Notes under the pieces: generated by a model
What the model saw: only the letters and a program-made list of their open reading frames with translations
Databases searched by the model: none
What the model was told of the DNA's origin: nothing
Translations under genes and position numbers: made by a program
Shown: positions 16,232-24,842 of the stretch, piece after piece
Layout of the letters: the number at the start of each line of letters is the position of its first letter
Numbering within the stretch: position 1 is the stretch's first letter
Assembly: GCA_024641305.1 (NCBI GenBank)
Contig: JAHEDI010000010.1
Span: 1-48,316 of the forward strand
Direction: 5' to 3'
DNA length: 48,316 nt
Source of the DNA: a bacterium
GTDB lineage: Bacteria; Actinomycetota; Acidimicrobiia; Spongiisociales; JAENVV01

Positions 16232-16987
16232 TCAGACAAGCGCGTCGAGGCCCAAGGTGACGGGATCGGAAAGACTGCCGACCCGGCGAATCGCCAACTC
16301 GATGCCCTGCCCGAAGGCTGAGCGATCAGTCGTGTCATGACGAATCGTCAACGTTTGCCCGGGTCCCCCAAAGATAACTTCCTGGTTGGCCACGAGACCG
16401 GGAAGCCGTACGGAATGGATTCGTACACCATCCACATCGACGCCGAGGGCGCCACTGGCTGTCTGGGAAGCTCCCGCCCGCCGCTGGTCGGGCTGAGCAG
16501 CGCCAATCCGAGCGGCCGTACTGAGAGCCGTACCAGACGGCGCGTCCACCTTGCGATCGTGATGCAGTTCAATGATCTCCGCAACGGGAAAGTAGGGGGC
16601 CGCCATTTCGGAGAACCGCATCATGAGGATGGCCCCGATGGCGAAGTTCGGCACAATAAGACAGCGGGAGATTGCGTCGATCCAGATCCCGGCTACCTCT
16701 TCAACCCGCTGCGCGTCAAACCCGGAGGTGCCCACCACGACGTGAACGCCCATATCGTGCCACAGGGCCAGGTTGCCCATCACCGAGTCTGGAGTCGAAA
16801 ACTCGACAACAACATCGGCGTCGGCGACGCGGGCCGGATCTTCGATCAAAGCTTGATCGAACAGCATCTCCCCGCCGTGGCCGGGAGCATACAACGGGCC
16901 AAGCAGCAGATCGGGGGCCGAATCGATGACCGAGCAGGCGAGCTGCCCCATCCGTCCGCGAGCACCTGATACCGCCACCCGCATCAT
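16232..16987 (-). CDS. dapB: 4-hydroxy-tetrahydrodipicolinate reductase
   Basis: This 251-residue protein is the NAD(P)H-dependent reductase following DapA in the lysine/diaminopimelate pathway. The nucleotide-binding motif VSGARGRMGQLAC (about 5-17), VVVGTSGFD (about 83-91) and the catalytic block ELHHDRKVDAPSGTAL (about 140-155, with the active-site His and Lys) are intact. The start ATG overlaps the stop of the M16 peptidase gene as ATGA, so the two are coupled. An M16 peptidase directly upstream of dapB is a recurrent actinobacterial arrangement. Confidence 0.95.
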   Translation of the reverse strand: MMRVAVSGARGRMGQLACSVIDSAPDLLLGPLYAPGHGGEMLFDQALIEDPARVADADVVVEFSTPDSVMGNLALWHDMGVHVVVGTSGFDAQRVEEVAGIWIDAISRCLIVPNFAIGAILMMRFSEMAAPYFPVAEIIELHHDRKVDAPSGTALSTAARIGAAQPDQRRAGASQTASGALGVDVDGVRIHSVRLPGLVANQEVIFGGPGQTLTIRHDTTDRSAFGQGIELAIRRVGSLSDPVTLGLDALV

Positions 16988-18234
16988 GTCAGATATTTCC
17001 TTAAATTGGATTCTTCGAATGGCCCGACTGCCCCGATGACCCGGGGGCCACCAAGAACCGCCCGCGCAACATCGAGCACGTCCTGACCGGTAACCGCTTC
17101 GACCCTGGCAATGTGTTCGGAGATCGAGAGGTGTTCCTGGCTAGTCAATTCCCGCTTACCAAGCCGCACCATCCGCGAATTGGCATCTTCGAACCCGAGA
17201 GCCATCGCTCCCCGCATGTTCGACTTGGCCCGGTCGAGTTCCTCGGCGGTAATTCCTACAGCCATCATCTTCTCCAGTTCGACGCTGACGAGGTCCATAA
17301 CCGTCTCGGTTTGGTCCGGGGTGGTTCCGACATATACGCCCCAGGCGCCCGCATCCGTAAACGGCAGCGCAAAGCTGTACACCGAATAGGCCAGGCCCCG
17401 TTCCTCGCGAATCGTCTGGAACAGCCGCGACGACATCCCACCACCGAGAATGTGGTGCAGGACGTCAAAGGCGAACCGGCGGTCGTCTCCACGCTCCAAT
17501 CCTTGGCCGCCCATGACCAGATTGGCCTGTTCGGTATCTTTGACCTCGATTTTTAGGGCCGAAGCCCATTTGTGCTCGGCGAACTCGTGCGGCACCGCCG
17601 CCCCGCTCCATCCGCCAAAATGTCGACTGACGAGCTCAACGGCTTGTTCGTGCTCCACCGCACCGGCGATGGCGAATACCGTCGAGCCAGCTCCATACCG
17701 GCGTTTCCAATAGCCGACAATGTCGTCGCGAGTCATGCCGAGAATCGACTCTCGACTCCCGAGGATCGGCATATCCAAAACGTGCCCGGCAAAAGCTGCC
17801 TCGGTGAAACGCTCAAACACCGCATCTTGAGGGTCGTCCTCTGACATGTTGATCTCTTCGATCACGACATGACGTTCCGAGTCGATCTCATCGGCTCGGA
17901 AGGCCGGCTGTTGAAGCATCTCCCCCAAGAGCTCCATGCCGTCGTCAAGGTCATCATCAAGGAGTCGCGCCCAAAAACACGTGTACTCCTTGGACGTAAA
18001 GGCATTTGACTCGGCGCCCATTCGATCAAAAGAGCGGGAAAGTTCCATCGCCGACACCCGCTCGGATCCTTTGAACAAGAGGTGTTCGAGAAAGTGAGAA
18101 GCACCGGCTTCATTGGGCAACTCGTCCCGGGTGCCCGTGTCAACCCAGGCACCTGCGGCAACGGATCGAATGCCGGGCATGGTCTCGGTGATGACGCGCA
18201 GACCATTCGGGAGCGTCGTAAGGTCGTAATACAT
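16984..18234 (-). CDS. M16-family zinc peptidase
   Basis: This protein of about 416 residues belongs to the pitrilysin/mitochondrial-processing-peptidase family. The inverted zinc motif HFLEHLLFKG (HxxEH) lies near residue 48 and the third zinc ligand is in the downstream ERHVVIEEINM segment, so the protease should be active. The C-terminal half contains the second M16 domain with GGGMSSRLFQTIREERGLAYSV-type sequence (split by the usual GMSSRLFQ and RGLAYSVYSF motifs). The ATG at 18234 (MYYDLTTLPNG) was chosen over the open frame to 18330 because family members begin this way. The likely role is degradation or processing of peptides; the natural substrate is unknown. Confidence 0.9.
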   Translation of the reverse strand: MYYDLTTLPNGLRVITETMPGIRSVAAGAWVDTGTRDELPNEAGASHFLEHLLFKGSERVSAMELSRSFDRMGAESNAFTSKEYTCFWARLLDDDLDDGMELLGEMLQQPAFRADEIDSERHVVIEEINMSEDDPQDAVFERFTEAAFAGHVLDMPILGSRESILGMTRDDIVGYWKRRYGAGSTVFAIAGAVEHEQAVELVSRHFGGWSGAAVPHEFAEHKWASALKIEVKDTEQANLVMGGQGLERGDDRRFAFDVLHHILGGGMSSRLFQTIREERGLAYSVYSFALPFTDAGAWGVYVGTTPDQTETVMDLVSVELEKMMAVGITAEELDRAKSNMRGAMALGFEDANSRMVRLGKRELTSQEHLSISEHIARVEAVTGQDVLDVARAVLGGPRVIGAVGPFEESNLRKYLT

Positions 18235-18440
18235 GGCTCGCCATGATAGAGGCACTCTCCACCTCAACGTCCACCATCGACCAAGACCCATGGCTCCCGT
18301 CTGGCCGACCCGCTCAACCGGTGGTGCCACCGATCCGAGATAGCCAGGTGGGATGAACGCTCGCGCGGATAGTGGCCCGAAAGCGATTGATCACAAAACC
18401 GACCGATTCAATTTGACGCGCATGAGACAATGGGCGACTA

Positions 18441-20525
18441 ATGCGCGACCGATCCATGCTTACCGAGATACTTCCGCCGGAGGAACGGGCCATCGAAAAG
18501 GTGGTCGAACGCTACCAACGGGTAGCTCCGGCCGTGACCCGGTTCGCCAGGACGCTATGCGGCAACCAGGAACTTCGAGTCCGGCTGGGTTCAGAGGCCA
18601 AGAGCTCTGCCAACGAGATCGTCGTGAATCCGGGGATCTTCCAGGCGGCCTACTCACGGCGTGCCCCGGTCACGCCCGAAGAGGTTGCGCTGGCATCGGC
18701 CTTGCATGAAGTCGTCCATCTGGTGTCGACCAACCTTGACGAACGACGTCCGCTCCCTCGCCAATGGTTTGCGGAGAACGATGAGATTCCTGAAGGCGAG
18801 TTCGACCTGCTTGATGCGCTCGGACGAGCGGGTGGCGGCGCCGCCGAAGCCCTGTTCTTCGCCCTGGAGGACGCCCGCCAGGAACGCCAGGGACTCAATG
18901 TCTATCCGGGCGCCCGATCGGTCCTCACTGACATGTACGTAGCGGCCCTCGGCCAGGCCCTCGCTGGATCCAAACCGCTCGCCCAGTTCGGAATCGCCTG
19001 TTTCATGCTGCTCGGTGGACATGTTGACCGCGACTACCTTGAGAAAAAGACGGACGGCCGAGTGGCGGTGGCCCTCGCTGACGCAGCTCCCTTTATCGAA
19101 GCGGCCGCCGAGAGCACCGACCCATGGGAAATCGGAACCCTCGCTTTGCAGCTCCTCAACGTCGCCAAACTCCACAAGATCGTGACACCGTCTTCGGCTA
19201 CAGAGACTGCCGGGCAGAAGAAGACCCGCCAGGACGAGGACGAATCCACGATCGCCGAAGGCGTCGACGAAGTCCGATTGCTCACACCGATTCTCCAGGA
19301 CAGCGAAGCGTACGAAAGGACCCGTAAGGCGTCTGATGCCCGGGCGGGTGAGTCCATGCGGCGGGCCCCGTCGGAGGTTGCCAGTCAGGAATCAACCGAC
19401 CAGATCCTCAAGGTTTCTCAGGCGCCGACCGTGTATCTGCCGTCAGGTCAAGCAGGCAAGCTCATCGTTGCCCCATTCCCCGAACGGTTCCGACAGTGGA
19501 GCCCACAGGGGCGTGAGAGCCTCAAGGAAGCTACCCGCCGGTGGAACATGGCTCAGGGCCGGATTTCTGGAGAGTTGTTTCCGCTTTTCGCGGCCAATCA
19601 GCGCCGCGGCCTGCAATCCGGTTTCGATGCGGGAGATCTGTCCCCACACGCCCCCCTCCTGCTGGCCGGCGGCCTCTACGAGCGAATGTACGAGCGCCGG
19701 GCCCGACGCACCCGAAGGTCATACGCCGTAAGCTTGCTCATCGATGGCTCGGCCTCGATGCTCCAACCACGATCGATTGACGGCACGAGTCGCAAATCGC
19801 CATGGGGCCTGGCGGCCGCCACCCTGGGCGCCTGGTCGCTAGCCCATCTGTGTGACGAACTGCAGATCGACTTTGAGGTGGCCTTGTTCAACCGCTCTTT
19901 TGCGGCAGAGCCTTTGGACACCGAATGGGAGTATGCTCGCCGCTCGACACGGACGACCAGCGGGCTGCGCCGGACGCAGGGTTCCAACGCCGACCGACTC
20001 GCCTCGACCGTCAACCATTACATGATCAAGTCGTTCCAACAGCGTTGGCGATCAGTAAGCGATGTGATGGCCGGGCTGTTTTTTTCAGCCGCCGACGCCA
20101 GGACCGCTGCCGAATACGCTCGCCGCGAGCCCCGCGAATCTCCCCCGATCTCGATGTTCTCCAAAGGCGCCAACGTTGACGAGTTCAACGTGACTCATGC
20201 CGCCGAGCGTATGGCCCGCCTGGGAGCGACTGTGCGAGTTCTGGTGGTCCTCGCCGATGGGATGACCCGGGGCTCGAGCCATGAGCTTCAGGCGTCCGTG
20301 GCAAGAGCGGAAGCCAACGGGACCATCGTGTTGGGTATCGGAATTGGTGAGGATACCGTCGAGACGGTTTACTCCCGGTACCAAATCGTCGAACGGCCCG
20401 AAACGTTGGCACGGTCGGTTATCGAAGGTGTGAAGGGTTCGTTGCGACGGACCCTCCACGCAGAAGGTTTTTCAAGTCGGACATTCTCGTCCGACTTCCA
20501 TTGGAAGGAGACGACTCATGTCTAA
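18441..20525 (+). CDS. CobT-like protein: HExxH metal site plus vWA domain
   Basis: This 694-residue protein has two visible parts. The N-terminal part holds a zincin-like motif HEVVH (89-93), followed about 50 residues later by LEDARQERQG, which could supply a third (Glu) ligand. The C-terminal part is a vWA domain with the MIDAS motif LLIDGSASM (Asp435). The vWA continues to LVVLADGMTRGSS and GIGIGEDTVETVY. A charged linker lies between (about 255-330). This resembles CobT of the aerobic cobaltochelatase and NorD-type proteins, which partner a CobS/MoxR AAA+ ATPase; the next gene is such an ATPase. No CobN or other cobalamin genes are in the window, so cobalt insertion is not supported. A metal-insertion or protein-remodelling chaperone is more likely. 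The start at 18441 leaves a 206-base upstream gap with no clear motif. Confidence 0.75.
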   Translation: MRDRSMLTEILPPEERAIEKVVERYQRVAPAVTRFARTLCGNQELRVRLGSEAKSSANEIVVNPGIFQAAYSRRAPVTPEEVALASALHEVVHLVSTNLDERRPLPRQWFAENDEIPEGEFDLLDALGRAGGGAAEALFFALEDARQERQGLNVYPGARSVLTDMYVAALGQALAGSKPLAQFGIACFMLLGGHVDRDYLEKKTDGRVAVALADAAPFIEAAAESTDPWEIGTLALQLLNVAKLHKIVTPSSATETAGQKKTRQDEDESTIAEGVDEVRLLTPILQDSEAYERTRKASDARAGESMRRAPSEVASQESTDQILKVSQAPTVYLPSGQAGKLIVAPFPERFRQWSPQGRESLKEATRRWNMAQGRISGELFPLFAANQRRGLQSGFDAGDLSPHAPLLLAGGLYERMYERRARRTRRSYAVSLLIDGSASMLQPRSIDGTSRKSPWGLAAATLGAWSLAHLCDELQIDFEVALFNRSFAAEPLDTEWEYARRSTRTTSGLRRTQGSNADRLASTVNHYMIKSFQQRWRSVSDVMAGLFFSAADARTAAEYARREPRESPPISMFSKGANVDEFNVTHAAERMARLGATVRVLVVLADGMTRGSSHELQASVARAEANGTIVLGIGIGEDTVETVYSRYQIVERPETLARSVIEGVKGSLRRTLHAEGFSSRTFSSDFHWKETTHV

Positions 20526-21519
20526 AACGGTCATATTCAAAGATCCCACCGGAGAGGGTTCGCCGATCGAACTCGCCACCTTCACGGTGCCGAAGTCAAT
20601 CCCGGATTATGAACACCGTATCAAAAAGGTCCCGGAGCCTGACCCACATTATGTGGACCTCGGCATGCTCTACCGGTTTGCGCAAGTCGAAAAGGTTCGT
20701 CGGGAAAGTTCGGACTCCTTTGTCCCGCTCCATGTCGCAGTGCGTGGCCATATGGGTACGGGTAAAGATCACGACATCGAGCAATTCGCCGCTCTGATCG
20801 AACTTCCCTACTACCGCATTCCACTGACGGGCGAGGTTCGTGACATCACGCTGATCGGCTCGACGAAACTGCACGGCGATGGAAAAGGTGGAACGGAATC
20901 CCGCTGGGAGGACGGGGACATCACCCGGGCGCTGCGCGGACCTGCTCTTGTCAACCTTTCCGAGCTCAACGCCGCCGGAGCCGAGACGCTCTTTGCGCTG
21001 CACGGCCTCCTCGATCGTTATCAGGCGATCGACCTGCCGAACGGTGAAAATGTCGAGCTACGAGACGACGTCCGACTCTTCGGAACGATGAACCCGACCG
21101 ACCTGCGGGACTATGCCGGTACCCAGACGCTCAACAAGGCGTTCGCCGACCGGTGGGTTATCTGGCATAAACGGTTCCCGAACGCCGAGCAGCTTCGAAC
21201 CATGATCACCATGCGGTATCCGACCCTCGCCGATCCGTTCGTCGAGGCAATCGCCCGCCTCGCCAGCGAAATCAACGAGTCCTTCGAACAGACCGATGCC
21301 GGAACCAGGGTGGAGACCCCGATGAGTTTGCGAGGCACCCTCGACAGGCTCCCGACCGGCCTACAAATGTTTTCGGACTCGGACGACCCGCTGCGACGCG
21401 CCTGGGAAGAATTCGTCCTACCCCATGTTGATGAATACGACCAGGATCACTACGAAACCGTATGGAATGCCGTGGTGCGCAAGGGCCCATCGGAAAAACC
21501 GTATACCGGGCGAGCGTAG
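20518..21519 (+). CDS. CobS/MoxR-like AAA+ protein with altered Walker motifs
   Basis: This 333-residue protein aligns by eye with CobS. Walker A reads GHMGTGKD (77-84), with Asp where Ser or Thr normally binds Mg-ATP. Walker B reads ALVNLSELNAAG (143-154), with Ser148 replacing the usual Asp and Glu149 kept. Sensor 1 (GTMNPTD, Asn192) and the arginine-finger region (FADRWV) are intact. ATP binding may persist, but the Mg site looks changed. It has a very strong ribosome-binding site (GGAAGGAG at 20503-20510) and overlaps the vWA gene by 8 bases, so the two should form one complex. The C-terminal lid covers about 215-330. Confidence 0.8.
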   Translation: MSKTVIFKDPTGEGSPIELATFTVPKSIPDYEHRIKKVPEPDPHYVDLGMLYRFAQVEKVRRESSDSFVPLHVAVRGHMGTGKDHDIEQFAALIELPYYRIPLTGEVRDITLIGSTKLHGDGKGGTESRWEDGDITRALRGPALVNLSELNAAGAETLFALHGLLDRYQAIDLPNGENVELRDDVRLFGTMNPTDLRDYAGTQTLNKAFADRWVIWHKRFPNAEQLRTMITMRYPTLADPFVEAIARLASEINESFEQTDAGTRVETPMSLRGTLDRLPTGLQMFSDSDDPLRRAWEEFVLPHVDEYDQDHYETVWNAVVRKGPSEKPYTGRA

Positions 21520-21523
21520 GGCG

Positions 21524-22612
21524 ATGCGCAAATACGACACCGGGAACGAGGCCATCGACGCGGCCGTCGTGGCTCTTGTCGCCCAGGCCGGAGAGAATGC
21601 CAACGAGGACCTCACCGCCGAGATCATCACCACGGCCCTCAAGCTCTATCGGGACGGTGCCGCACGTGGTGACCTAAAACTCGTAAACACGGCACTAAAA
21701 GAGATGCGCTATTCGATGCTCGTCTTTTCGCGTGATCGCGATCGGCCCAAGGTGACCATGTATGGATCGGCGCGTACCCCAAGCACCACGGTCGAATATC
21801 AATTGGCGAAACAGTTTGCCGAGATCATGGCGACTCGCAGTTGGGCGGTCATCACCGGGGCCGGCCCCGGCATCATGGAAGCAGGTAATGAGGGGGCCGG
21901 GATGGACGCATCGTATGGCGTCAATATTCGACTTCCTTTCGAGTCGGAGGCCAATCCGTTCGTGTCGCCGGATCGGCTCATCAACTTCAAGTACTTCTTC
22001 ACCAGAAAACTCGGATTCGTCAAGGAATCCTCGGCTTTTGCCCTCTTTCCCGGAGGGTTCGGCACGATGGACGAGGCCTTTGAGTTGCTCACGCTTATCC
22101 AGACCGGCAAGGCTGATCTCCATCCGATTGTGATGGTCAGTTCTGGCGAATCCAACTATTGGGCCAAATGGAATGAATTCGTCGTCGATGAGTTGGTGGC
22201 GTCTGAACTGATCTCGCCCGACGACCAGAATCTGTACCTCATCACTACCGATCCGACGCAGGCGGCCGACGAGATCTGTCACTTCTACGCAAACTATCGA
22301 TCCCAGCGATATGTGGACGGCAAACTGATGTTGCGGATCACCCACGGCCCGACCCGGGACCAGCTTTCAGATCTCAATGACCGCTTCTCGGACATCCTCG
22401 TGTCTGGCATGATCGAGACCGTCGCGCCGAGTGGTGCAGAGTTGCGGGACAACGATGATGTATCGGCCAGCCGACTTCAACTTCACTTTGATCGCCGCCG
22501 CTACGGGCGGCTTCGCTCGCTGGTCAATACCGTCAATGACTGGGTGGCAACCCCCGAGATCATTCACCCAGGCACACCGTTCACTGACGAACAGCAGGAC
22601 CGACCGTGGTGA
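21524..22612 (+). CDS. LOG-family (YgdH/PpnN-like) nucleotide 5'-monophosphate hydrolase, long form
   Basis: From the ATG at 21524 this protein has 362 residues. The Rossmann core carries the LOG motifs GAGPGIMEA (112-120) and PGGFGTMDE (176-184), which bind the ribose-phosphate and hold the catalytic Arg/Glu. An N-terminal helical extension (1-70) and a C-terminal domain (about 260-362, starting YRSQRYVDGKL) make it much longer than the roughly 190-residue cytokinin-activating LOG enzymes. In length it is nearer to PpnN, which cleaves nucleotide monophosphates and binds (p)ppGpp. The ATG lies 4 bases after the AAA+ stop, so it is in the same operon. The longer frame (to 21425) overlaps the AAA+ gene and was rejected. 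Confidence 0.8.
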   Translation: MRKYDTGNEAIDAAVVALVAQAGENANEDLTAEIITTALKLYRDGAARGDLKLVNTALKEMRYSMLVFSRDRDRPKVTMYGSARTPSTTVEYQLAKQFAEIMATRSWAVITGAGPGIMEAGNEGAGMDASYGVNIRLPFESEANPFVSPDRLINFKYFFTRKLGFVKESSAFALFPGGFGTMDEAFELLTLIQTGKADLHPIVMVSSGESNYWAKWNEFVVDELVASELISPDDQNLYLITTDPTQAADEICHFYANYRSQRYVDGKLMLRITHGPTRDQLSDLNDRFSDILVSGMIETVAPSGAELRDNDDVSASRLQLHFDRRRYGRLRSLVNTVNDWVATPEIIHPGTPFTDEQQDRPW

Positions 22613-22658
22613 CCATCTTCCAACGAGCCGCAACCAATCCAGCTACCATATTCCTGCT

Positions 22659-23405
22659 TTGAGAGAAATACTTTCCGACCTGGTGGCCGAAGAACAGGCA
22701 CTTGATCAGCTGTTACAGCGGATCAATCCGCGCGACTGGCACAAAAAGAAGATCCGTAATGGATGGACCATCCACGAATTGGTCAGCTACCTCTCTGAAT
22801 CCGAACGGTACGCGTACAATGCCCTGGCCGAGGGAGGCTCCCAGCTCGTCGACTTCGAGACCCTCGGCGGGATTGACGGTGTTCGCAACAAGGCGATCCG
22901 GGTGGGAGACGGAATGCGCTCCCAGGACATCATCGAGGTGTGGCGTGGGGCCAGGGCGAAAGTCATCGAGGAACTGTTCCGAGCCAACCCCTCCGATCGA
23001 GTGCCAACGTTCAACGGGACCATGAGCGCCCGCACGTTTGCCACCGCCAAACTTGTAGAGGCCTGGTCGTTCGCACTTGAGATCGACGAAACCATCGGTG
23101 CGGAGGAAGAGATGGAGGACACTCTGCGACTCCGACATGTCGCCTGGTTCGCCCTGGCGAGCCTCCCATACGCTTTTCGCAAGGCGGGCGTCGAATATGA
23201 CGGGACGGTCAGGCTCGAAGTCATGGGTCCGAAATATTCCAAGTGGGTACTGGGGCCGAGCGACTCGGACCAGGTAATCCGCGGCCAGGCTTCCGACTGG
23301 TGCAGGATCGCCGTCGGATTCATCCGGCCCGAAGATGCTCCTACCATCAAGACCGAAGGCGACATGGCCGCCACAGCTCTTGAGCTCGTCAACGTCCAGC
23401 TGTGA
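22659..23405 (+). CDS. TIGR03084-like putative metal-binding protein (DinB/MDMPI fold)
   Basis: This protein of about 248 residues resembles the actinobacterial TIGR03084 family. It has an N-terminal four-helix DinB/mycothiol-dependent maleylpyruvate-isomerase-like domain: LREILSDLVAEEQALDQLL, then WTIHELVSYLSESERYA, where a metal-ligand His is expected. A C-terminal region follows (about 150-248). The protein is mainly known from bacteria that make mycothiol, so a thiol-dependent enzyme is possible. The start is uncertain. I placed it at the TTG at 22659 because the upstream frame lies inside the LOG gene. Its stop overlaps the next gene by 4 bases (GTGA). Confidence 0.7.
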   Translation: MREILSDLVAEEQALDQLLQRINPRDWHKKKIRNGWTIHELVSYLSESERYAYNALAEGGSQLVDFETLGGIDGVRNKAIRVGDGMRSQDIIEVWRGARAKVIEELFRANPSDRVPTFNGTMSARTFATAKLVEAWSFALEIDETIGAEEEMEDTLRLRHVAWFALASLPYAFRKAGVEYDGTVRLEVMGPKYSKWVLGPSDSDQVIRGQASDWCRIAVGFIRPEDAPTIKTEGDMAATALELVNVQL

Positions 23406-24169
23406 CGTTCCCCCGGCTGATCGGGATGGTCCACCTACGGCCACTCCCGGGTTCTCCATCATTCGGTGGCGATATGGCGTCTGTCGTAGCCCAGGCGCAA
23501 GCTGACGCCCAAGTTCTCGCCGAATCCGGTTTTGGCGGGGTCATGGTCGAAAACTTCGGCGACGCACCCTTTTTCAAGGACGATGTACCCCCCACGACCG
23601 TGGCAGCGATGACCAGCGCAGTTGACGCGGTCCGGCGAGTCATCGATCTTCCCATTGGCGTCAACGTGCTGCGCAACGATGGCCTGGCAGCGCTGGCGAT
23701 TGCGGCAGTCACGGGTGCGAACTTTGTCCGGGTGAATGTGCTCTCCAGCATGATGTTCACCGATCAGGGGATCATCGAAGGCCGGGCGGCCGAGATCGGA
23801 CGTTTACGAGCCCAACTGTGCCCACAGATCGCCATTCTGGCCGATGTCTACGTCAAGCATGCCGTCCCACCGGAAGGTCTGACGCTCGAGCAGGCCGCCA
23901 TCGACCTGTGGGAACGCTCAGGAGCTGACGGAGTCGTCGTATCCGGGACCGGTACCGGGTCAGCCACCGATCCGAAAGACTTGCAACGGGTCCGAGCGGC
24001 GATCCCCGATGCGCCGATCTTCGTAGGTTCGGGAGCCACGCCAGATTCGATTGCCGAGCTCGCACCGTGGGCCACTGGTTTCATCGTGGGCTCCGCCTTG
24101 AAAATGGGTCCGGTGACCGGGCCGGTTGACGCCGGTTTGGCCAGAGCGTTCGTGGCCGCAGCCAGCTAA
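23402..24169 (+). CDS. BtpA/SgcQ-family TIM-barrel protein
   Basis: This 255-residue protein opens with LIGMVHLRPLPGSP, the signature start of the BtpA family. It continues with GVMVENFGDAPFF (about 45-57), GVNVLRNDGLAALA, FVRVNVLSSMMFTDQG and the phosphate-binding-like end FIVGSALKMGPVTGPVD. Cyanobacterial BtpA stabilises photosystem I; bacterial homologues (SgcQ) are predicted enzymes of unknown substrate with a ribulose-phosphate-type barrel. This is a non-photosynthetic setting, so a metabolic role is more likely. The GTG start overlaps the previous stop as GTGA. Its end overlaps a convergent gene by 4 bases. Confidence 0.88.
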   Translation: MTFPRLIGMVHLRPLPGSPSFGGDMASVVAQAQADAQVLAESGFGGVMVENFGDAPFFKDDVPPTTVAAMTSAVDAVRRVIDLPIGVNVLRNDGLAALAIAAVTGANFVRVNVLSSMMFTDQGIIEGRAAEIGRLRAQLCPQIAILADVYVKHAVPPEGLTLEQAAIDLWERSGADGVVVSGTGTGSATDPKDLQRVRAAIPDAPIFVGSGATPDSIAELAPWATGFIVGSALKMGPVTGPVDAGLARAFVAAAS

Positions 24170-24786
24170 TCCTCCTTGGTCACACTAAATCCTGTTTTGG
24201 CGAGTAGTCGGAGGAACGCCTGGGCTGGCTCTTTGAACTGGGCCGGACGCAAGACATCGGCGAATTCGTCCATGAACCGCACCATGGCCTCAACGATGTG
24301 CGATAACGAAACCGTATTGAGGTTCGAAGCATCTGCCCTACCAAACGCCACCAACCGCGTGCGGACGAGCCCACCGGACCGGGCTGGCACAAGCGAAACG
24401 CCGGATTCGGTCACCTGACCGATCACCTCGTCGAGTTGGGTGGCATAGATCCATTCAACGCGATGCAACACCGTGTGAAGCACCTCGTGGCGGGTGAGAC
24501 CTGGATTGAACACGGCGTCACCCTGTTTCACTTCACCGACGATGACATCGATGGTTTCAGATTCGAGTTGGAGGACGTCATCGTTGATGAGCAGCATGCG
24601 ACAGTCGTCTCCGTCATGAGGGTCGGTGGCATAGATCTGCCCGGGGAACCGCAGAGCGACGATATCGACATCGGTGAGCGTTTCATAGATTCCGGACTTC
24701 GTCTTTTTCTGGACTTCCATTTCGCTCAACGTGAGATACCCATTGAGACGCAGGTAGGACTCCACGAGATTAACTGCAATATCCAT
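24166..24786 (-). CDS. Hypothetical protein with PD-(D/E)XK nuclease-like motif
   Basis: I do not recognise this 206-residue protein as a named family. Its N-terminal half looks like a restriction-endonuclease fold: helix (VNLVESYLRLNGYL), then TDVDIVALRFPG with Asp39/Asp41, then IDVIVGEVKQG with Glu85-Val-Lys87. That Asp...Glu-x-Lys spacing after a helix-strand start is the PD-(D/E)XK pattern. The C-terminal half (about 95-206) is mostly helical. The gene starts 57 bases from the divergent lhr gene, a helicase involved in repair, so a role in DNA handling is plausible. A non-catalytic nuclease-fold protein is an alternative. Confidence 0.6.
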   Translation of the reverse strand: MDIAVNLVESYLRLNGYLTLSEMEVQKKTKSGIYETLTDVDIVALRFPGQIYATDPHDGDDCRMLLINDDVLQLESETIDVIVGEVKQGDAVFNPGLTRHEVLHTVLHRVEWIYATQLDEVIGQVTESGVSLVPARSGGLVRTRLVAFGRADASNLNTVSLSHIVEAMVRFMDEFADVLRPAQFKEPAQAFLRLLAKTGFSVTKED

Positions 24787-24842
24787 ACGGCCATTGTGGT
24801 CGTCCCGGTCGCCAACCCGGCGGATCCTTCTACGATACGAAC

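Noticed and set aside
18441-21519. Aerobic cobaltochelatase subunits CobT and CobS
   Set aside because: The family resemblance is real, but no cobN or cobalamin genes are present and the AAA+ motifs differ, so the specific role is not supported.
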